In this document: positions 9,073 through 17,891 of the stretch, piece by piece
Layout of the letters: each line of letters opens with the position of its first letter
Numbering within the stretch: the stretch's first letter is position 1
Assembly (NCBI RefSeq): GCF_019969845.1
Contig: NZ_JAHXYR010000003.1
Span: 434,001 to 498,000 of the forward strand
From: Sphingobacterium sp. GVS05A
GTDB lineage: Bacteria > Bacteroidota > Bacteroidia > Sphingobacteriales > Sphingobacteriaceae
DNA: 64,000 bases
Direction of reading: 5' to 3'
The notes under the pieces: generated by a model
What the model saw: only the letters and a program-made list of their open reading frames with translations
Database searches by the model: none
Told to the model about the DNA's origin: nothing
Translations under genes and position numbers: made by a program

Positions 9073-10698
9073 ATGAACTTTTCAATAAAAAAATATACGG
9101 TTATAGCAGCGTCCTTGTTGTTCTTAGGAGGTTGCAAGTCAGATTTTTTGGATCGAACCAATCCTAATTTACCTATTGAGGAAACCTATTGGAGACTTGA
9201 ATCCGATGCTCAATCTGCCATGGCTACTATTTATTCGCCAATTCGCTCACAAATGTCAGGCTATTACGGAGCATATGGTGGTTATCAAACGATGAATAGG
9301 GCGGATGATATGTGGTTTCTCAGCGGTGAAGAAGCATTTACCTGGGAATATATCAATTTTCTCAATTCGGCAGGTACACCAGAGAGCGATTTCGGTAGCT
9401 TATATAATGGGATAAACAGAGCGAATGTATTTTTGAAAAATATTCCACGTGTTTCGATGGATGAAAATAGGAAGAAGGAATTGATCGGGGAAGCGAGCTT
9501 TTTAAGAGGAATGTATTATTTCCTGCTGGCCGCAAATTATGGTGATGTGCCTTTGAGATTGTTGCCAACAGATGATGATCCAGATGGTGCGAGCAAGCCT
9601 TCCGCTGCAGAAGCCGAAGTATGGAAACAGGTCATTGCAGATTTTAAAATAGCGAAGGACAATCTACCGCTAACACGATCTGCAGCCGAAGCTGGGCGAA
9701 TTACAAAGGGGGCAGCGATTGCCTATCTAGGTAAGGCGCTTGTATACACCAAGCAGTATGCTGAGGCCGAAGCAGAACTGAAAACCTTATTGACAGCACC
9801 CTATACTTACGATTTGACGGCTAATTTTGAAGATAATTTCAAGGAAACAACCAAGCTTAATAAAGAGTCAGTTTGGGAAATAGTCTACGACAGCAAATTT
9901 GGAGGAGATGGAAATTGGGGTGTAGATTGTGCTTCTTGTGCAATGGGGTTTGTTCTACCTAATTTTGCTGGACCAGATGGTACAGGTGCTTGGTTTAAAT
10001 TAATGCCGGGGGCAGCTGTCGTTCGTGATTTTATTTCTGAAGAGCGTCCTGTGGGCTCTGATACGCGCTTTGATAAAAGGATGTATACAAGTTTCTTTTG
10101 GAAATACTCTGATTATGAAACAGGGCTTACTGACGGTGCCTGGTTTGGTAATCAATCTTTCGACCTTATGTGGAGCAATGCTGGACCTAAACGTCAACGC
10201 GGCGAGCCTACTTTTTCCGCAATTGATGGTAAAGCTGGTCGTTTCCTGATTAAGAAATATACTAACTTTTATAGAAATATATCCGGAGCGAATAGCATGT
10301 ATGACGCCGCTAACCGGAATAATAACCTTCGCGTATTCCGTTTTGCTGAGGTTTTGTTATTGCATGCCGAAGCCTGCACAAAAAATGGAAATACAGTGGG
10401 AGCTGCATCTAGTTTGAAGCGTGTTCGTGATCGTGCGGGTTTAGCAAATAAAACCTGGGCCAATGCCGATGAGCTGATGAAGGAGGTGATCAAACAAAAT
10501 GAGCTGGAATTTTTCTTTGAAGGACATCGCTTTTTCGATCTAAAACGCTGGTATACACCAGCACAAATGAAACAGATCTTTGTCGATAATAAAAAGCAGG
10601 GCGCTAATAATTTCCAGCCTAAGCATTACTATTTGCCGATTCCAGAAGCTGAAATCAATACGAATTCAAAAATTCATCAGCATCCATTTTGGCGATAG
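9073..10698 (+). CDS. SusD/RagB family outer-membrane glycan-binding lipoprotein (PUL 1)
   Basis: Surface lipoprotein that binds the glycan and caps the SusC channel. The signal ends in the lipobox LGGC at residues 18-21, followed by KSDFLD. SusD hallmarks follow: LRGMYYFLLAANYGDVPL in the TPR-like region, FAEVLLLHAEACTKNG, and the near-C-terminal FFFEGHRFFDLKRW with YYLPIPEAEINTN. 541 residues is normal. An inverted repeat at 10815-10841 follows, before the sulfotransferase gene. Family assignment is certain; ligand unknown. Confidence 0.95.
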   Translation: MNFSIKKYTVIAASLLFLGGCKSDFLDRTNPNLPIEETYWRLESDAQSAMATIYSPIRSQMSGYYGAYGGYQTMNRADDMWFLSGEEAFTWEYINFLNSAGTPESDFGSLYNGINRANVFLKNIPRVSMDENRKKELIGEASFLRGMYYFLLAANYGDVPLRLLPTDDDPDGASKPSAAEAEVWKQVIADFKIAKDNLPLTRSAAEAGRITKGAAIAYLGKALVYTKQYAEAEAELKTLLTAPYTYDLTANFEDNFKETTKLNKESVWEIVYDSKFGGDGNWGVDCASCAMGFVLPNFAGPDGTGAWFKLMPGAAVVRDFISEERPVGSDTRFDKRMYTSFFWKYSDYETGLTDGAWFGNQSFDLMWSNAGPKRQRGEPTFSAIDGKAGRFLIKKYTNFYRNISGANSMYDAANRNNNLRVFRFAEVLLLHAEACTKNGNTVGAASSLKRVRDRAGLANKTWANADELMKEVIKQNELEFFFEGHRFFDLKRWYTPAQMKQIFVDNKKQGANNFQPKHYYLPIPEAEINTNSKIHQHPFWR

Positions 10699-10814
10699 AT
10701 GTGAGATAATATATGGCTTCGGTTGACACTGAACAGGATAAGTTATCTAATTAAAATTCCCCCAAAACGCAGTAATTGATAGTACAATACTGCTTACATA
10801 AACCTAAATTTTTC

Positions 10815-10841
10815 TCCAGCAGCAGTATTCCTGCTGCTGGA
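10815..10841 (+). terminator. Stem-loop downstream of susD (11-bp perfect stem)
   Basis: TCCAGCAGCAG, a five-base loop and CTGCTGCTGGA form a perfect 11-bp stem 117 bases after the susD stop. No T-run follows, so it may act as a leaky terminator or an mRNA-stabilising 3' structure that keeps susCD transcripts more abundant than the downstream genes. A comparable hairpin follows the second susD at 49970. Confidence 0.5.
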
Positions 10842-10876
10842 ATATTAGAAAAGCTCGAATTTAACGAAATAAACGT

Positions 10877-12697
10877 ATGATAGCAACGAAAAAAATAGGT
10901 AGTACTTTTGCAGGTTTGCTCTTTTATGGAGCAACCTTACTGTTGCTGTTTGTTTCTTGTAAGAAAGATCGGGAAACGGCAGTAGAATCAACAGCTAAGC
11001 TTTCCCTGGATGTAAAAGTTAAGGATGGTGAATTGCTACTGGACGTCACTAAGAAAGTGGATGAGTATATCTTCAATTTTGAAAAAGGAAGTGTATACAT
11101 TCCGTTGGCGGATATTTCAAAAATAGAACCTGAACTGGCACGCTGGCGGACTGATCTGACGTTTAGTGACGGTTCCAAATTGGTCGTTCCGACGAAAGGC
11201 ACATCACTCGATTATATTATTGAAAAGATCAAGCTCAACCCCTCCGGGTATAATCCGTTGGCGGCGATGGTCGATGTGTGGTTACCTACTTATGGTCGTG
11301 TGAAGGTGACCGTGAAAGGAAAAAATGGAGCTGCGGGTGCAATTACACATTTGTGCCATACCGATATTCCGCGACAAAGTGTGCCTGTGCTGGGCTTATA
11401 TCCTGATCACGATAATGTTGTCGATCTGATTTTTACCGATCGGGAAGGCAATGAAAGAGGGAAAACGACCATACATATCCAGACTGCGGCATTGAGTCTG
11501 CAGGACTTCCCAAGGTGGAAGATTGTAAAAGCCCAAGCCGGTAAGATGGAGCCAGGGGTCAATTTGGTTCATTATCCAGGTCAGAGCGAAGCCGATGTTT
11601 CACTTCCTTATATAATCGATCAGGAAGGGGAATTGCGCTGGCTTCTGCAGCTCAAATCATCTCCTGAACTAAAGCGACTCTCTTATTCCATTGGCCTCAA
11701 GCGTACTAAAAGCGGAACTTTTATTGCGGGTGACCAGGCGCAGCAAAGGATAGTGGAAATTGATATGTTCGGTAATCTGAAGCGGGAATGGGATCTTGCT
11801 AAACTAGGATTTGGATTTCATCATGAGATTACAGAAGCTGCCAACGGAAATTTTTTAATAACTGTCACAAAAACAGCTGCACGTCTGGTTAATGGTGAGC
11901 CCCGTATCAATGACTTTATCGTTGAATTGAATCCCCAAACAGGGAGTTTAGTCAATGAATGGGATCTGGCGGCGCAGCTGGATACTACCCGTTACGTAAA
12001 ACCTGACGGTATTACCCCACCTGCATTTTCGCAGACAGCAAATAACTGGGCACACAACAACTCCATTGCCGAAATAGGAAATGACTTATTGGCGACCTTA
12101 CGTTATCAGGGTATTGTGCGTTTTAACCACGCAGGACAGACTCAATGGATGATTTCACCACATAAATTTTGGGGTGCCAATTATCAATCGTTGTTGCTGA
12201 AACCTATTGCCGAAGATGGTACAGTTATTACCGATCCTGCTGTCATCAATGGTGATGCAAGCATCGCGGGATTTGACTGGCCCTGGGGCCCTCATACACC
12301 AGTGGCACTTTCCGAAGATCGTATTTTAGTCTTTGATAATGGCTATAACCGAAGCTGGATCCCCAATTTTGGAACGGGTGTAAACAATTATAGCCGAGTG
12401 GTCGAATATAAAATTGATGCGGCTAAGAAAACAGTGCAACAACTTTGGTCTTATGGTAAAGAAAGAGGGGCAAATGCATTTTCTCAAGCTTTATCGGGGG
12501 TACAATACCTGCCACAGACTGGTAATATTCTATTCTTTCCAGGTATGGGGGTGAAAACAAGCATAGGGACCGGAGGCCGTGTGATGGAAATCGATCCGAA
12601 GACAAAGGAAGTTTTGTTTGAACTTGAAATAGCTACTGGCAGCGGAACAGCATTTCACCGGGTAACACGTATACCACTCTATCCAACGAATTTATAA
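10877..12697 (+). CDS. Arylsulfate sulfotransferase (ASST family) lipoprotein
   Basis: PAPS-independent sulfotransferase that moves sulfate from an aryl sulfate to another phenol or hydroxyl, outside the cytoplasm. The signal ends in the lipobox LFVSC with Cys28, so the protein is a lipoprotein. A beta-sandwich-like N-terminal part precedes a six-blade propeller from about residue 210. The family's active-site residues (E. coli ASST His252, His356, Asn358, Arg374, His436) have clear counterparts: His315 or His316 in FHHEIT, His393 and Asn395 in WAHNNS, Arg409 in LATLRYQG, His473 in WGPHTP. The enzyme is therefore expected to be active through a sulfo-histidine. It lies between susD and the GH130 gene (29 bases). 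An ASST in a SusCD locus is unusual; whether it sulfates, desulfates or binds the glycan is unknown. Confidence 0.9.
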   Translation: MIATKKIGSTFAGLLFYGATLLLLFVSCKKDRETAVESTAKLSLDVKVKDGELLLDVTKKVDEYIFNFEKGSVYIPLADISKIEPELARWRTDLTFSDGSKLVVPTKGTSLDYIIEKIKLNPSGYNPLAAMVDVWLPTYGRVKVTVKGKNGAAGAITHLCHTDIPRQSVPVLGLYPDHDNVVDLIFTDREGNERGKTTIHIQTAALSLQDFPRWKIVKAQAGKMEPGVNLVHYPGQSEADVSLPYIIDQEGELRWLLQLKSSPELKRLSYSIGLKRTKSGTFIAGDQAQQRIVEIDMFGNLKREWDLAKLGFGFHHEITEAANGNFLITVTKTAARLVNGEPRINDFIVELNPQTGSLVNEWDLAAQLDTTRYVKPDGITPPAFSQTANNWAHNNSIAEIGNDLLATLRYQGIVRFNHAGQTQWMISPHKFWGANYQSLLLKPIAEDGTVITDPAVINGDASIAGFDWPWGPHTPVALSEDRILVFDNGYNRSWIPNFGTGVNNYSRVVEYKIDAAKKTVQQLWSYGKERGANAFSQALSGVQYLPQTGNILFFPGMGVKTSIGTGGRVMEIDPKTKEVLFELEIATGSGTAFHRVTRIPLYPTNL

Positions 12698-12726
12698 ATA
12701 ACTATTTTTTGAACTTACGTAATTTT

Positions 12727-13938
12727 ATGTCCGAATCCTTTGAGCGTCAGCAAGCTTATATTATCGAAACACAACGTTTATTATTAGAAAAAGCAAACGT
12801 TGGATTATCCAGTCCTGGAAAAATTGTCACGCGTTATTTTAATCCTGTTGTCACCAAAGAACATATTCCGCTTACCTGGCGCTACGATTTCAATCCATTG
12901 ACAAATCCTCATTTTTTGGAACGAATTGCCTTCAACTCAACCATGAATGCTGGAGCAATCTATTGGAAAGGAAAGTACCTGCTATTCGTTCGTGTGGAGG
13001 GAGTAGACCGAAAGTCTTTCTTTGCAATTGCCGAAAGTGACAATGGAATAGATCAATTTCGCTTCTGGGATCATCCAGTCTCACTTCCGGATTCGGAATC
13101 TGATGAAACCAATGTCTATGATCTTCGGCTTACGGCACATGACGACGGCTGGGTCTATGGAATTTTCTGCAGTGAACGCCGTGCGTCTGATGCTGCTCCA
13201 GGCGATCTTTCTAGTGCCGTCGCTTCTGCCGGGATCATTCGGTCAAAAGATCTGATACATTGGGAACGTCTCCCTAATTTAAAGGCTGGCAGTCAGCAAC
13301 GTAATGTGGTGCTGCATCCTGAGTTTGTGCAAGGAAAATACGCGTTTTATACACGCCCCCAGGATGATTTTATTCTGGCAAAAAGTGGTGGTGGCATTGG
13401 ATGGGCCTTGGTGGAGGATATCACCAAAGCTGTTATCCAGGAGGAAAAGATTATTAATAAACGTTCTTATCATACGATAAAGGAGCTTAAAAATGGGGAG
13501 GGACCGGCGCCACTACGGACGGAGAAAGGCTGGTTGCACCTTGCACACGGAGTTAGGGGTACTGCAGCGGGCTTACGTTATGTATTATACCTCTATCTCA
13601 CGAGCCTAGAGGATCCAAGTGAATTAATTGCAGAGCCTGCGGGTTATCTCATGGCTCCCGAAGGTGAGGAAAGGGTGGGGGATGTTTCCAATGTGCTTTT
13701 TTCTAACGGTTGGATTATGGATGCAGATGGTACCGTGTATATTTATTACGCCTCCAGCGATACGCGGACACATGTTGCAGTTTCTTCTGTGACGAAATTG
13801 CTGGATTATTGCCTGAATACACCAGCGGACGGACTCCGCTCAGCGGAATCATTACGCAAGGTGATTAATCTGATTGATCATAATATCCACTATATAAATA
13901 ATAAAAGCCGGGGAGAGCTTGGCCATCTTTCACAATAG
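12727..13938 (+). CDS. GH130 phosphorylase, 4-O-beta-D-mannosyl-D-glucose phosphorylase type
   Basis: Cytoplasmic inverting phosphorylase, likely splitting mannosyl-beta-1,4-glucose with phosphate into mannose 1-phosphate and glucose. No signal peptide. The five-blade propeller carries family motifs [40 protein letters not shown], and [20 protein letters not shown], in which Asp132 aligns with the catalytic acid (Asp131 as I recall it for the B. fragilis enzyme). These features resemble GH130 subfamily 1 (BfMGP). The frame opens at a TTG at 12709, but the ATG at 12727 is a better start and gives 403 residues. There is no mannanase or mannobiose 2-epimerase beside it, which those pathways normally need. 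Alternative: a phosphorylase for another beta-mannoside. Confidence 0.88.
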   Translation: MSESFERQQAYIIETQRLLLEKANVGLSSPGKIVTRYFNPVVTKEHIPLTWRYDFNPLTNPHFLERIAFNSTMNAGAIYWKGKYLLFVRVEGVDRKSFFAIAESDNGIDQFRFWDHPVSLPDSESDETNVYDLRLTAHDDGWVYGIFCSERRASDAAPGDLSSAVASAGIIRSKDLIHWERLPNLKAGSQQRNVVLHPEFVQGKYAFYTRPQDDFILAKSGGGIGWALVEDITKAVIQEEKIINKRSYHTIKELKNGEGPAPLRTEKGWLHLAHGVRGTAAGLRYVLYLYLTSLEDPSELIAEPAGYLMAPEGEERVGDVSNVLFSNGWIMDADGTVYIYYASSDTRTHVAVSSVTKLLDYCLNTPADGLRSAESLRKVINLIDHNIHYINNKSRGELGHLSQ

Positions 13939-14086
13939 TGTTCGATCTGGAAGAAATACAAAGTGTACCTGACCCTCAGTAAATGATCGTAAATCGTATG
14001 CCGAAAATAGTGTGCTTAGCACACGGTTAAGCAACAGGGCAATAAAATGTACGAATAAAAAAATGTGCGACGAAAAAAACAATGCT

Positions 14087-14992
14087 ATGTTAAAGAATGT
14101 TTGTGTTCAAATTCTCGCTTTGATCAGTCTTTGCAGTTTAGCGTTTTCTGTGCGGGCTCAAGAATCGGAGAGCTTAAAAATTATCTCCTATAATATCTGG
14201 AATGGTTTTGAGAAGCAACAGGATCGAAAGGATAAATTTAGTGATTGGATGCGAAAAGAGCAGCCTGATATTGTGGCATTGCAGGAACTGGTCGATTTTA
14301 AGCAAACAGATCTCGCGCAATTGGCTAAAACATATGGACATACTTACACGGTTTTGTTAAAAGAGCAAGGTTACCCTGTCGGTATTTCCTCACGTTATCC
14401 GATCAGACTTATAAAAGCACAAGTAGATCAGTTTTGGCATGGGATGCTTCATGTGAAGATCAACCGCTTAGATCTTATCGTAACACATCTAAGCCCTTTT
14501 TCCTGGAAATACCGGCTGGGAGAGGCGAGACAAATTGTAGAATATGTAAAGAATAATCGCTTGGACAGCTGTATTATTATGGGAGATCTGAATGCCTACT
14601 CCCCGCTAGATGCCATTTGGTTGGAAACGCAGTCTGTATTGAAGACAAATTTAGCGAAATGGGATCAGGAACATCCGCAGTATGGCAATATGAACGGAAG
14701 TAGATTTGATTATCGTGTATTATCAACTTTTCTGGCTGCCGGTTTTGACGATTGTATCGGACGGTATGTATTTCCTGAAATCAAACGTGCCAGCTATCCC
14801 GCAGCGACGCTTTACAATTGGAAATGGGGAGACTCCCGGCTGGCCACTGTTTCTGAACGTCTCGATTATATTTTGTTGTCTGAACCTTTAGCATCTCAAG
14901 TGAAACAGGTGGAAGTGTATAATGGTCCTGCACTTGAGGGGATATCTGATCACTACCCTGTTTCGGTCGTGATTGATCAATTGGAGAAATAG
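14087..14992 (+). CDS. Secreted endonuclease/exonuclease/phosphatase-fold hydrolase
   Basis: Member of the metal-dependent EEP superfamily (DNase I/sphingomyelinase fold), exported. All catalytic motifs are visible: ISYNIWNGF, DIVALQELVDF, MGDLNAYSPLD, and GISDHYPVS with the Ser-Asp-His triad end. The signal peptide is MLKNVCVQILALISLCSLAFSVRA; the ATG at 14087 is chosen for this reason, since the frame also opens with GTG at 14012 and ATG at 14063. Within a glycan locus it is more likely a phosphodiesterase or phosphatase acting on a phosphorylated or lipid-linked glycan than a nuclease, but this is inference. It lies 42 bases upstream of the symporter start. Confidence 0.8.
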   Translation: MLKNVCVQILALISLCSLAFSVRAQESESLKIISYNIWNGFEKQQDRKDKFSDWMRKEQPDIVALQELVDFKQTDLAQLAKTYGHTYTVLLKEQGYPVGISSRYPIRLIKAQVDQFWHGMLHVKINRLDLIVTHLSPFSWKYRLGEARQIVEYVKNNRLDSCIIMGDLNAYSPLDAIWLETQSVLKTNLAKWDQEHPQYGNMNGSRFDYRVLSTFLAAGFDDCIGRYVFPEIKRASYPAATLYNWKWGDSRLATVSERLDYILLSEPLASQVKQVEVYNGPALEGISDHYPVSVVIDQLEK

Positions 14993-15034
14993 AAATATAA
15001 TTGTAGATTGCGGATGACCACGAAAAGAATATTC

Positions 15035-16948
15035 ATGGAAATTTCCGCAATAGATATAGTTATCATCGTCAGTTATTTGCTTGCGATGATTGTCATCGGT
15101 TTGATCCTTAAAAAGCGAGCCGCCAAGAATCTCGATTCCTATTTTTTAGGTGGAAAAACGCTACCCTATTATATGCTCGGTATTTCTGATGCATCGGGTA
15201 TGTTCGACATCTCGGGAACTATGTGGATGGTCTACCTTGCTTTTGTATATGGCTTAAAAAGCATGTGGATCCCTTGGTTATGGCCTGTTTTCAATCAGAT
15301 TTTTTTGATGGTCTATTTGTCGGTTTGGTTGCGGCGATCCAATGTCCTTACTGGAGCAGAATGGATCCGTACTCGTTTTGGTCATGGTCGGGGAGCTGAT
15401 GGAGCCTATACCATCGTCATTCTATATGCCATTGTTGCGGTAATGGGTTTTTTGTGTTACGGCTTTATCGGTATAGGGAAATTCATGGAAGTTTTTTTTC
15501 CATGGGAACAGGTATCCCGCTTTATTCCATTGACGATTGATCCAGCGATGGCTCCTCAATTGTATGGTATTTTCTTTACAGCGATTACGACTTTTTACGT
15601 CATGCTTGGTGGGATGCACAGTATTGTGTGGGCAGATATGGTCAAGTTTGCTATTATGATTATTTCGGGGATTGCCATCGCTGTAATAGCCATGCAGCAG
15701 GTTAGCCCTGAACTATTGGCAGCAAACACACCGGAAGGCTGGGACTCACCCTTTTTCGGCTGGCAATTGGATTTGGACTGGAGTACTTTGCTCCCCTCGA
15801 TAATGGATCGGATCGCCGATGATCAATATAATCTTTTCACGGTATTTGTCATGATGATGCTATTTAAAGGGATATTTATGAGCATGGCAGGACCGGCTGC
15901 CAACTATGACATGCAGAAGATATTAGCCTGTAGATCCCCTAAAGAGGCGGCTTTAATGAGTGGTTCAGTGTCGGTCATCCTACTTATCCCCCGTTACCTG
16001 ATGATCATGGGGTTCACGGTATTAGCGCTTGTGTTTTTTCGGGATGAATTTGCACAGATGGGCAATCAGATGGATTTTGAAATTATTCTGCCTAAAGCTA
16101 TCAGCCGTTTCGGCAAGGTTGGGTTGACTGGGCTATTGTTGGCAGGGCTATTGGCGGCATTCATGTCTTCATTTGCTTCGACGATAAATGCTGCTCAGGC
16201 TTATCTTGTAAATGACGTTTTGTTGAAGTTTATGTACCGATCTGCTTCACCTAAAAAGCAGATCCGTCTGAGTTATGCTGTTTCAATCGCTGTGGTCGTC
16301 TGTAGTACTATTATTGGCTTATATGTGCAGAATATAAACTCCGTTTTACAATGGATTGTCTCGGCGTTATATGGCGGTTATATCGCAGCAAATGTATTGA
16401 AATGGCACTGGTGGCGTTTTAATGGTGCCGGATTTTTCTGGGGAATGCTGGCGGGTATAGTTGGGGCGATCATCTTACCACAGGTTTTTCCGGATACACT
16501 GCCGCTATATTTTTTTCCTTTTTTGTTTGTCCTATCTTTGTTTGGCTGTTTTGCAGGGACATGGTTATCCAGGCCTACGGAAGAGGAAGTGCTGGTAGAC
16601 TTTTATGTGCGTGTACGCCCTTGGGGTTTTTGGGGACCGATTCATCAAAAAGCACTGGAGAAATACCCGGATCTCAAGAAGAATGATCATTTTAAGCGGG
16701 ATATGGTCAATGTGGCTGTCGGTATAGTATGGCAATGTTGTCTGACCTTGGTGCCCATGTATATTGTGATCAAACAGGGACAGGGCTTGCTCACAACAAT
16801 CTTGACATTGGGTATTACTACACTTATCCTGAAAAAAAACTGGTATGATAAGATGAATCGTGATGAGGAGGAATATAATGCCTTTATGGTAAAGTACGGG
16901 TTGAATAAAACACACAAGACCGTCACTGAAAAGACGATTATTGACTAA
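15035..16948 (+). CDS. Sodium:solute symporter (SSS/SLC5 family)
   Basis: Inner-membrane sodium-coupled transporter, 637 residues with about 13-14 hydrophobic helices. The N-terminus MEISAIDIVIIVSYLLAMIV begins in a first helix; the ATG at 15035 is chosen over a TTG at 15008. Family marks include DSYFLGGKTLPYYMLGIS, GMHSIVWADMVKFAIM and SSFASTINAAQAYLVND, whose serine-rich segment belongs to the sodium site. It is the last gene of PUL 1, followed by a strong terminator, and is probably the inner-membrane importer for the disaccharide or sugar cleaved by the GH130 enzyme. Substrate assignment is by context only. Confidence 0.88.
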   Translation: MEISAIDIVIIVSYLLAMIVIGLILKKRAAKNLDSYFLGGKTLPYYMLGISDASGMFDISGTMWMVYLAFVYGLKSMWIPWLWPVFNQIFLMVYLSVWLRRSNVLTGAEWIRTRFGHGRGADGAYTIVILYAIVAVMGFLCYGFIGIGKFMEVFFPWEQVSRFIPLTIDPAMAPQLYGIFFTAITTFYVMLGGMHSIVWADMVKFAIMIISGIAIAVIAMQQVSPELLAANTPEGWDSPFFGWQLDLDWSTLLPSIMDRIADDQYNLFTVFVMMMLFKGIFMSMAGPAANYDMQKILACRSPKEAALMSGSVSVILLIPRYLMIMGFTVLALVFFRDEFAQMGNQMDFEIILPKAISRFGKVGLTGLLLAGLLAAFMSSFASTINAAQAYLVNDVLLKFMYRSASPKKQIRLSYAVSIAVVVCSTIIGLYVQNINSVLQWIVSALYGGYIAANVLKWHWWRFNGAGFFWGMLAGIVGAIILPQVFPDTLPLYFFPFLFVLSLFGCFAGTWLSRPTEEEVLVDFYVRVRPWGFWGPIHQKALEKYPDLKKNDHFKRDMVNVAVGIVWQCCLTLVPMYIVIKQGQGLLTTILTLGITTLILKKNWYDKMNRDEEEYNAFMVKYGLNKTHKTVTEKTIID

Positions 16949-16993
16949 GCATACGAACTGCTTTTAGACTATATAAAAGCTTTTCGATTATAC

Positions 16994-17035
16994 AAAATAG
17001 GCCACCAGTCGTACTTTGACCGGTAGCCTATTTTT
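16994..17035. terminator. Bidirectional terminator between PUL 1 and the convergent DUF2911 gene
   Basis: AAATAGGC pairs with GCCTATTT, followed after one mismatch by ACC/GGT, with A-rich and T-rich ends on both sides. It serves convergent genes whose stops are at 16948 and 17059. Confidence 0.8.
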
Positions 17036-17058
17036 ATAAAACGGACTTATGGGATCAG

Positions 17059-17574
17059 CTAGTTACTTGCTTTGACCTTAAAAGGAATGACATACTCTCC
17101 CCATTCCAGTGAAACATTACCTTCCGGAGTCGCATTTATTTTGAACTGCTCCTGACTGTTATCCGACTTATCATTACTGACCGAAACGCGTAGCGCATCG
17201 TCTTTGGCGTCATATTTTGTTCCCCATTGGTTCCACACTTTGCTGAACATAAGGGTTGTTTCGTGTTCTCCAGGGATACTATAAAGACCATATTTCCCTG
17301 CGGCTAGTTTTTTGCCTTCAACCAATACATCTTTATTGAATTCGATTGTAGTGGCTTCATTGGCGCCTGTACGCCAAACTACACCTACAGGAACAATATC
17401 AACACCGAGTTTGCGACCCTTTAGTGAAGGACGGCTGTAATTGATGTCGATGGTAACACCATCGGTTGTTGTTACCTTAGTGTTGTCTGGAGGACTTGGA
17501 CGTTTGCTTTTGTCTGTCTGGGCGAAGCTAAGTTGACCGATTAGGGTCAAAATCGTTAAAATTAGTACTCTCAT
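17059..17574 (-). CDS. Secreted DUF2911 domain protein
   Basis: A 171-residue exported protein of unknown function. Signal peptide MRVLILTILTLIGQLSFA, then the DUF2911 core: ITIDINYSRPSLKGRKLG-type beginning (seen here as VTIDINYSRPSLKGRKLGV), VPVGVVWRTGANEATTIEFN, GKKLAAGKYGLYSIPGEHE and VWNQWGTKYDAKDDALRV. The family is common in Bacteroidota and usually secreted. It is a lone minus-strand gene between convergent PUL 1 and the ilvA end. No catalytic residues can be proposed. Confidence 0.85.
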   Translation of the reverse strand: MRVLILTILTLIGQLSFAQTDKSKRPSPPDNTKVTTTDGVTIDINYSRPSLKGRKLGVDIVPVGVVWRTGANEATTIEFNKDVLVEGKKLAAGKYGLYSIPGEHETTLMFSKVWNQWGTKYDAKDDALRVSVSNDKSDNSQEQFKINATPEGNVSLEWGEYVIPFKVKASN

Positions 17575-17790
17575 CTGTGCTTATTTTTGATTAAACACTT
17601 AAATATAAGATTTTTATATGATGAAAATGGCATTAATTTTTAGCAGATATAATTAATCGAGCAAATTGCTCATACCTATTCGTGATGCTACTGAAAAGAG
17701 AAATACAGTTCCAGCTTCCTGGTATTGCCCAAGCTAGTCTATTAAAAAAATAGAGAGTTTATCTTTAAAAGTATGTTTGCTCATAACAAT

Positions 17791-17826
17791 ACACCCCAAA
17801 AGTTTTTTGTCTAACTTTTGGGGTGT
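17791..17826 (-). terminator. 14-bp perfect stem-loop downstream of ilvA
   Basis: ACACCCCAAAAGTT and AACTTTTGGGGTGT pair perfectly over 14 bp around an eight-base loop, 66 bases past the ilvA stop. It is the likely end of the ilvA transcript although the T-run is within the stem. The rest of 17575-17891 is AT-rich and presumably contains the DUF2911 promoter; I see nothing else there. Confidence 0.65.
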
Positions 17827-17891
17827 AGTTCATTATCTAAACTTGGCTGTGTTTCTTTTTTTACAGCATTTAAATCGCAGGTCTTTATTTT

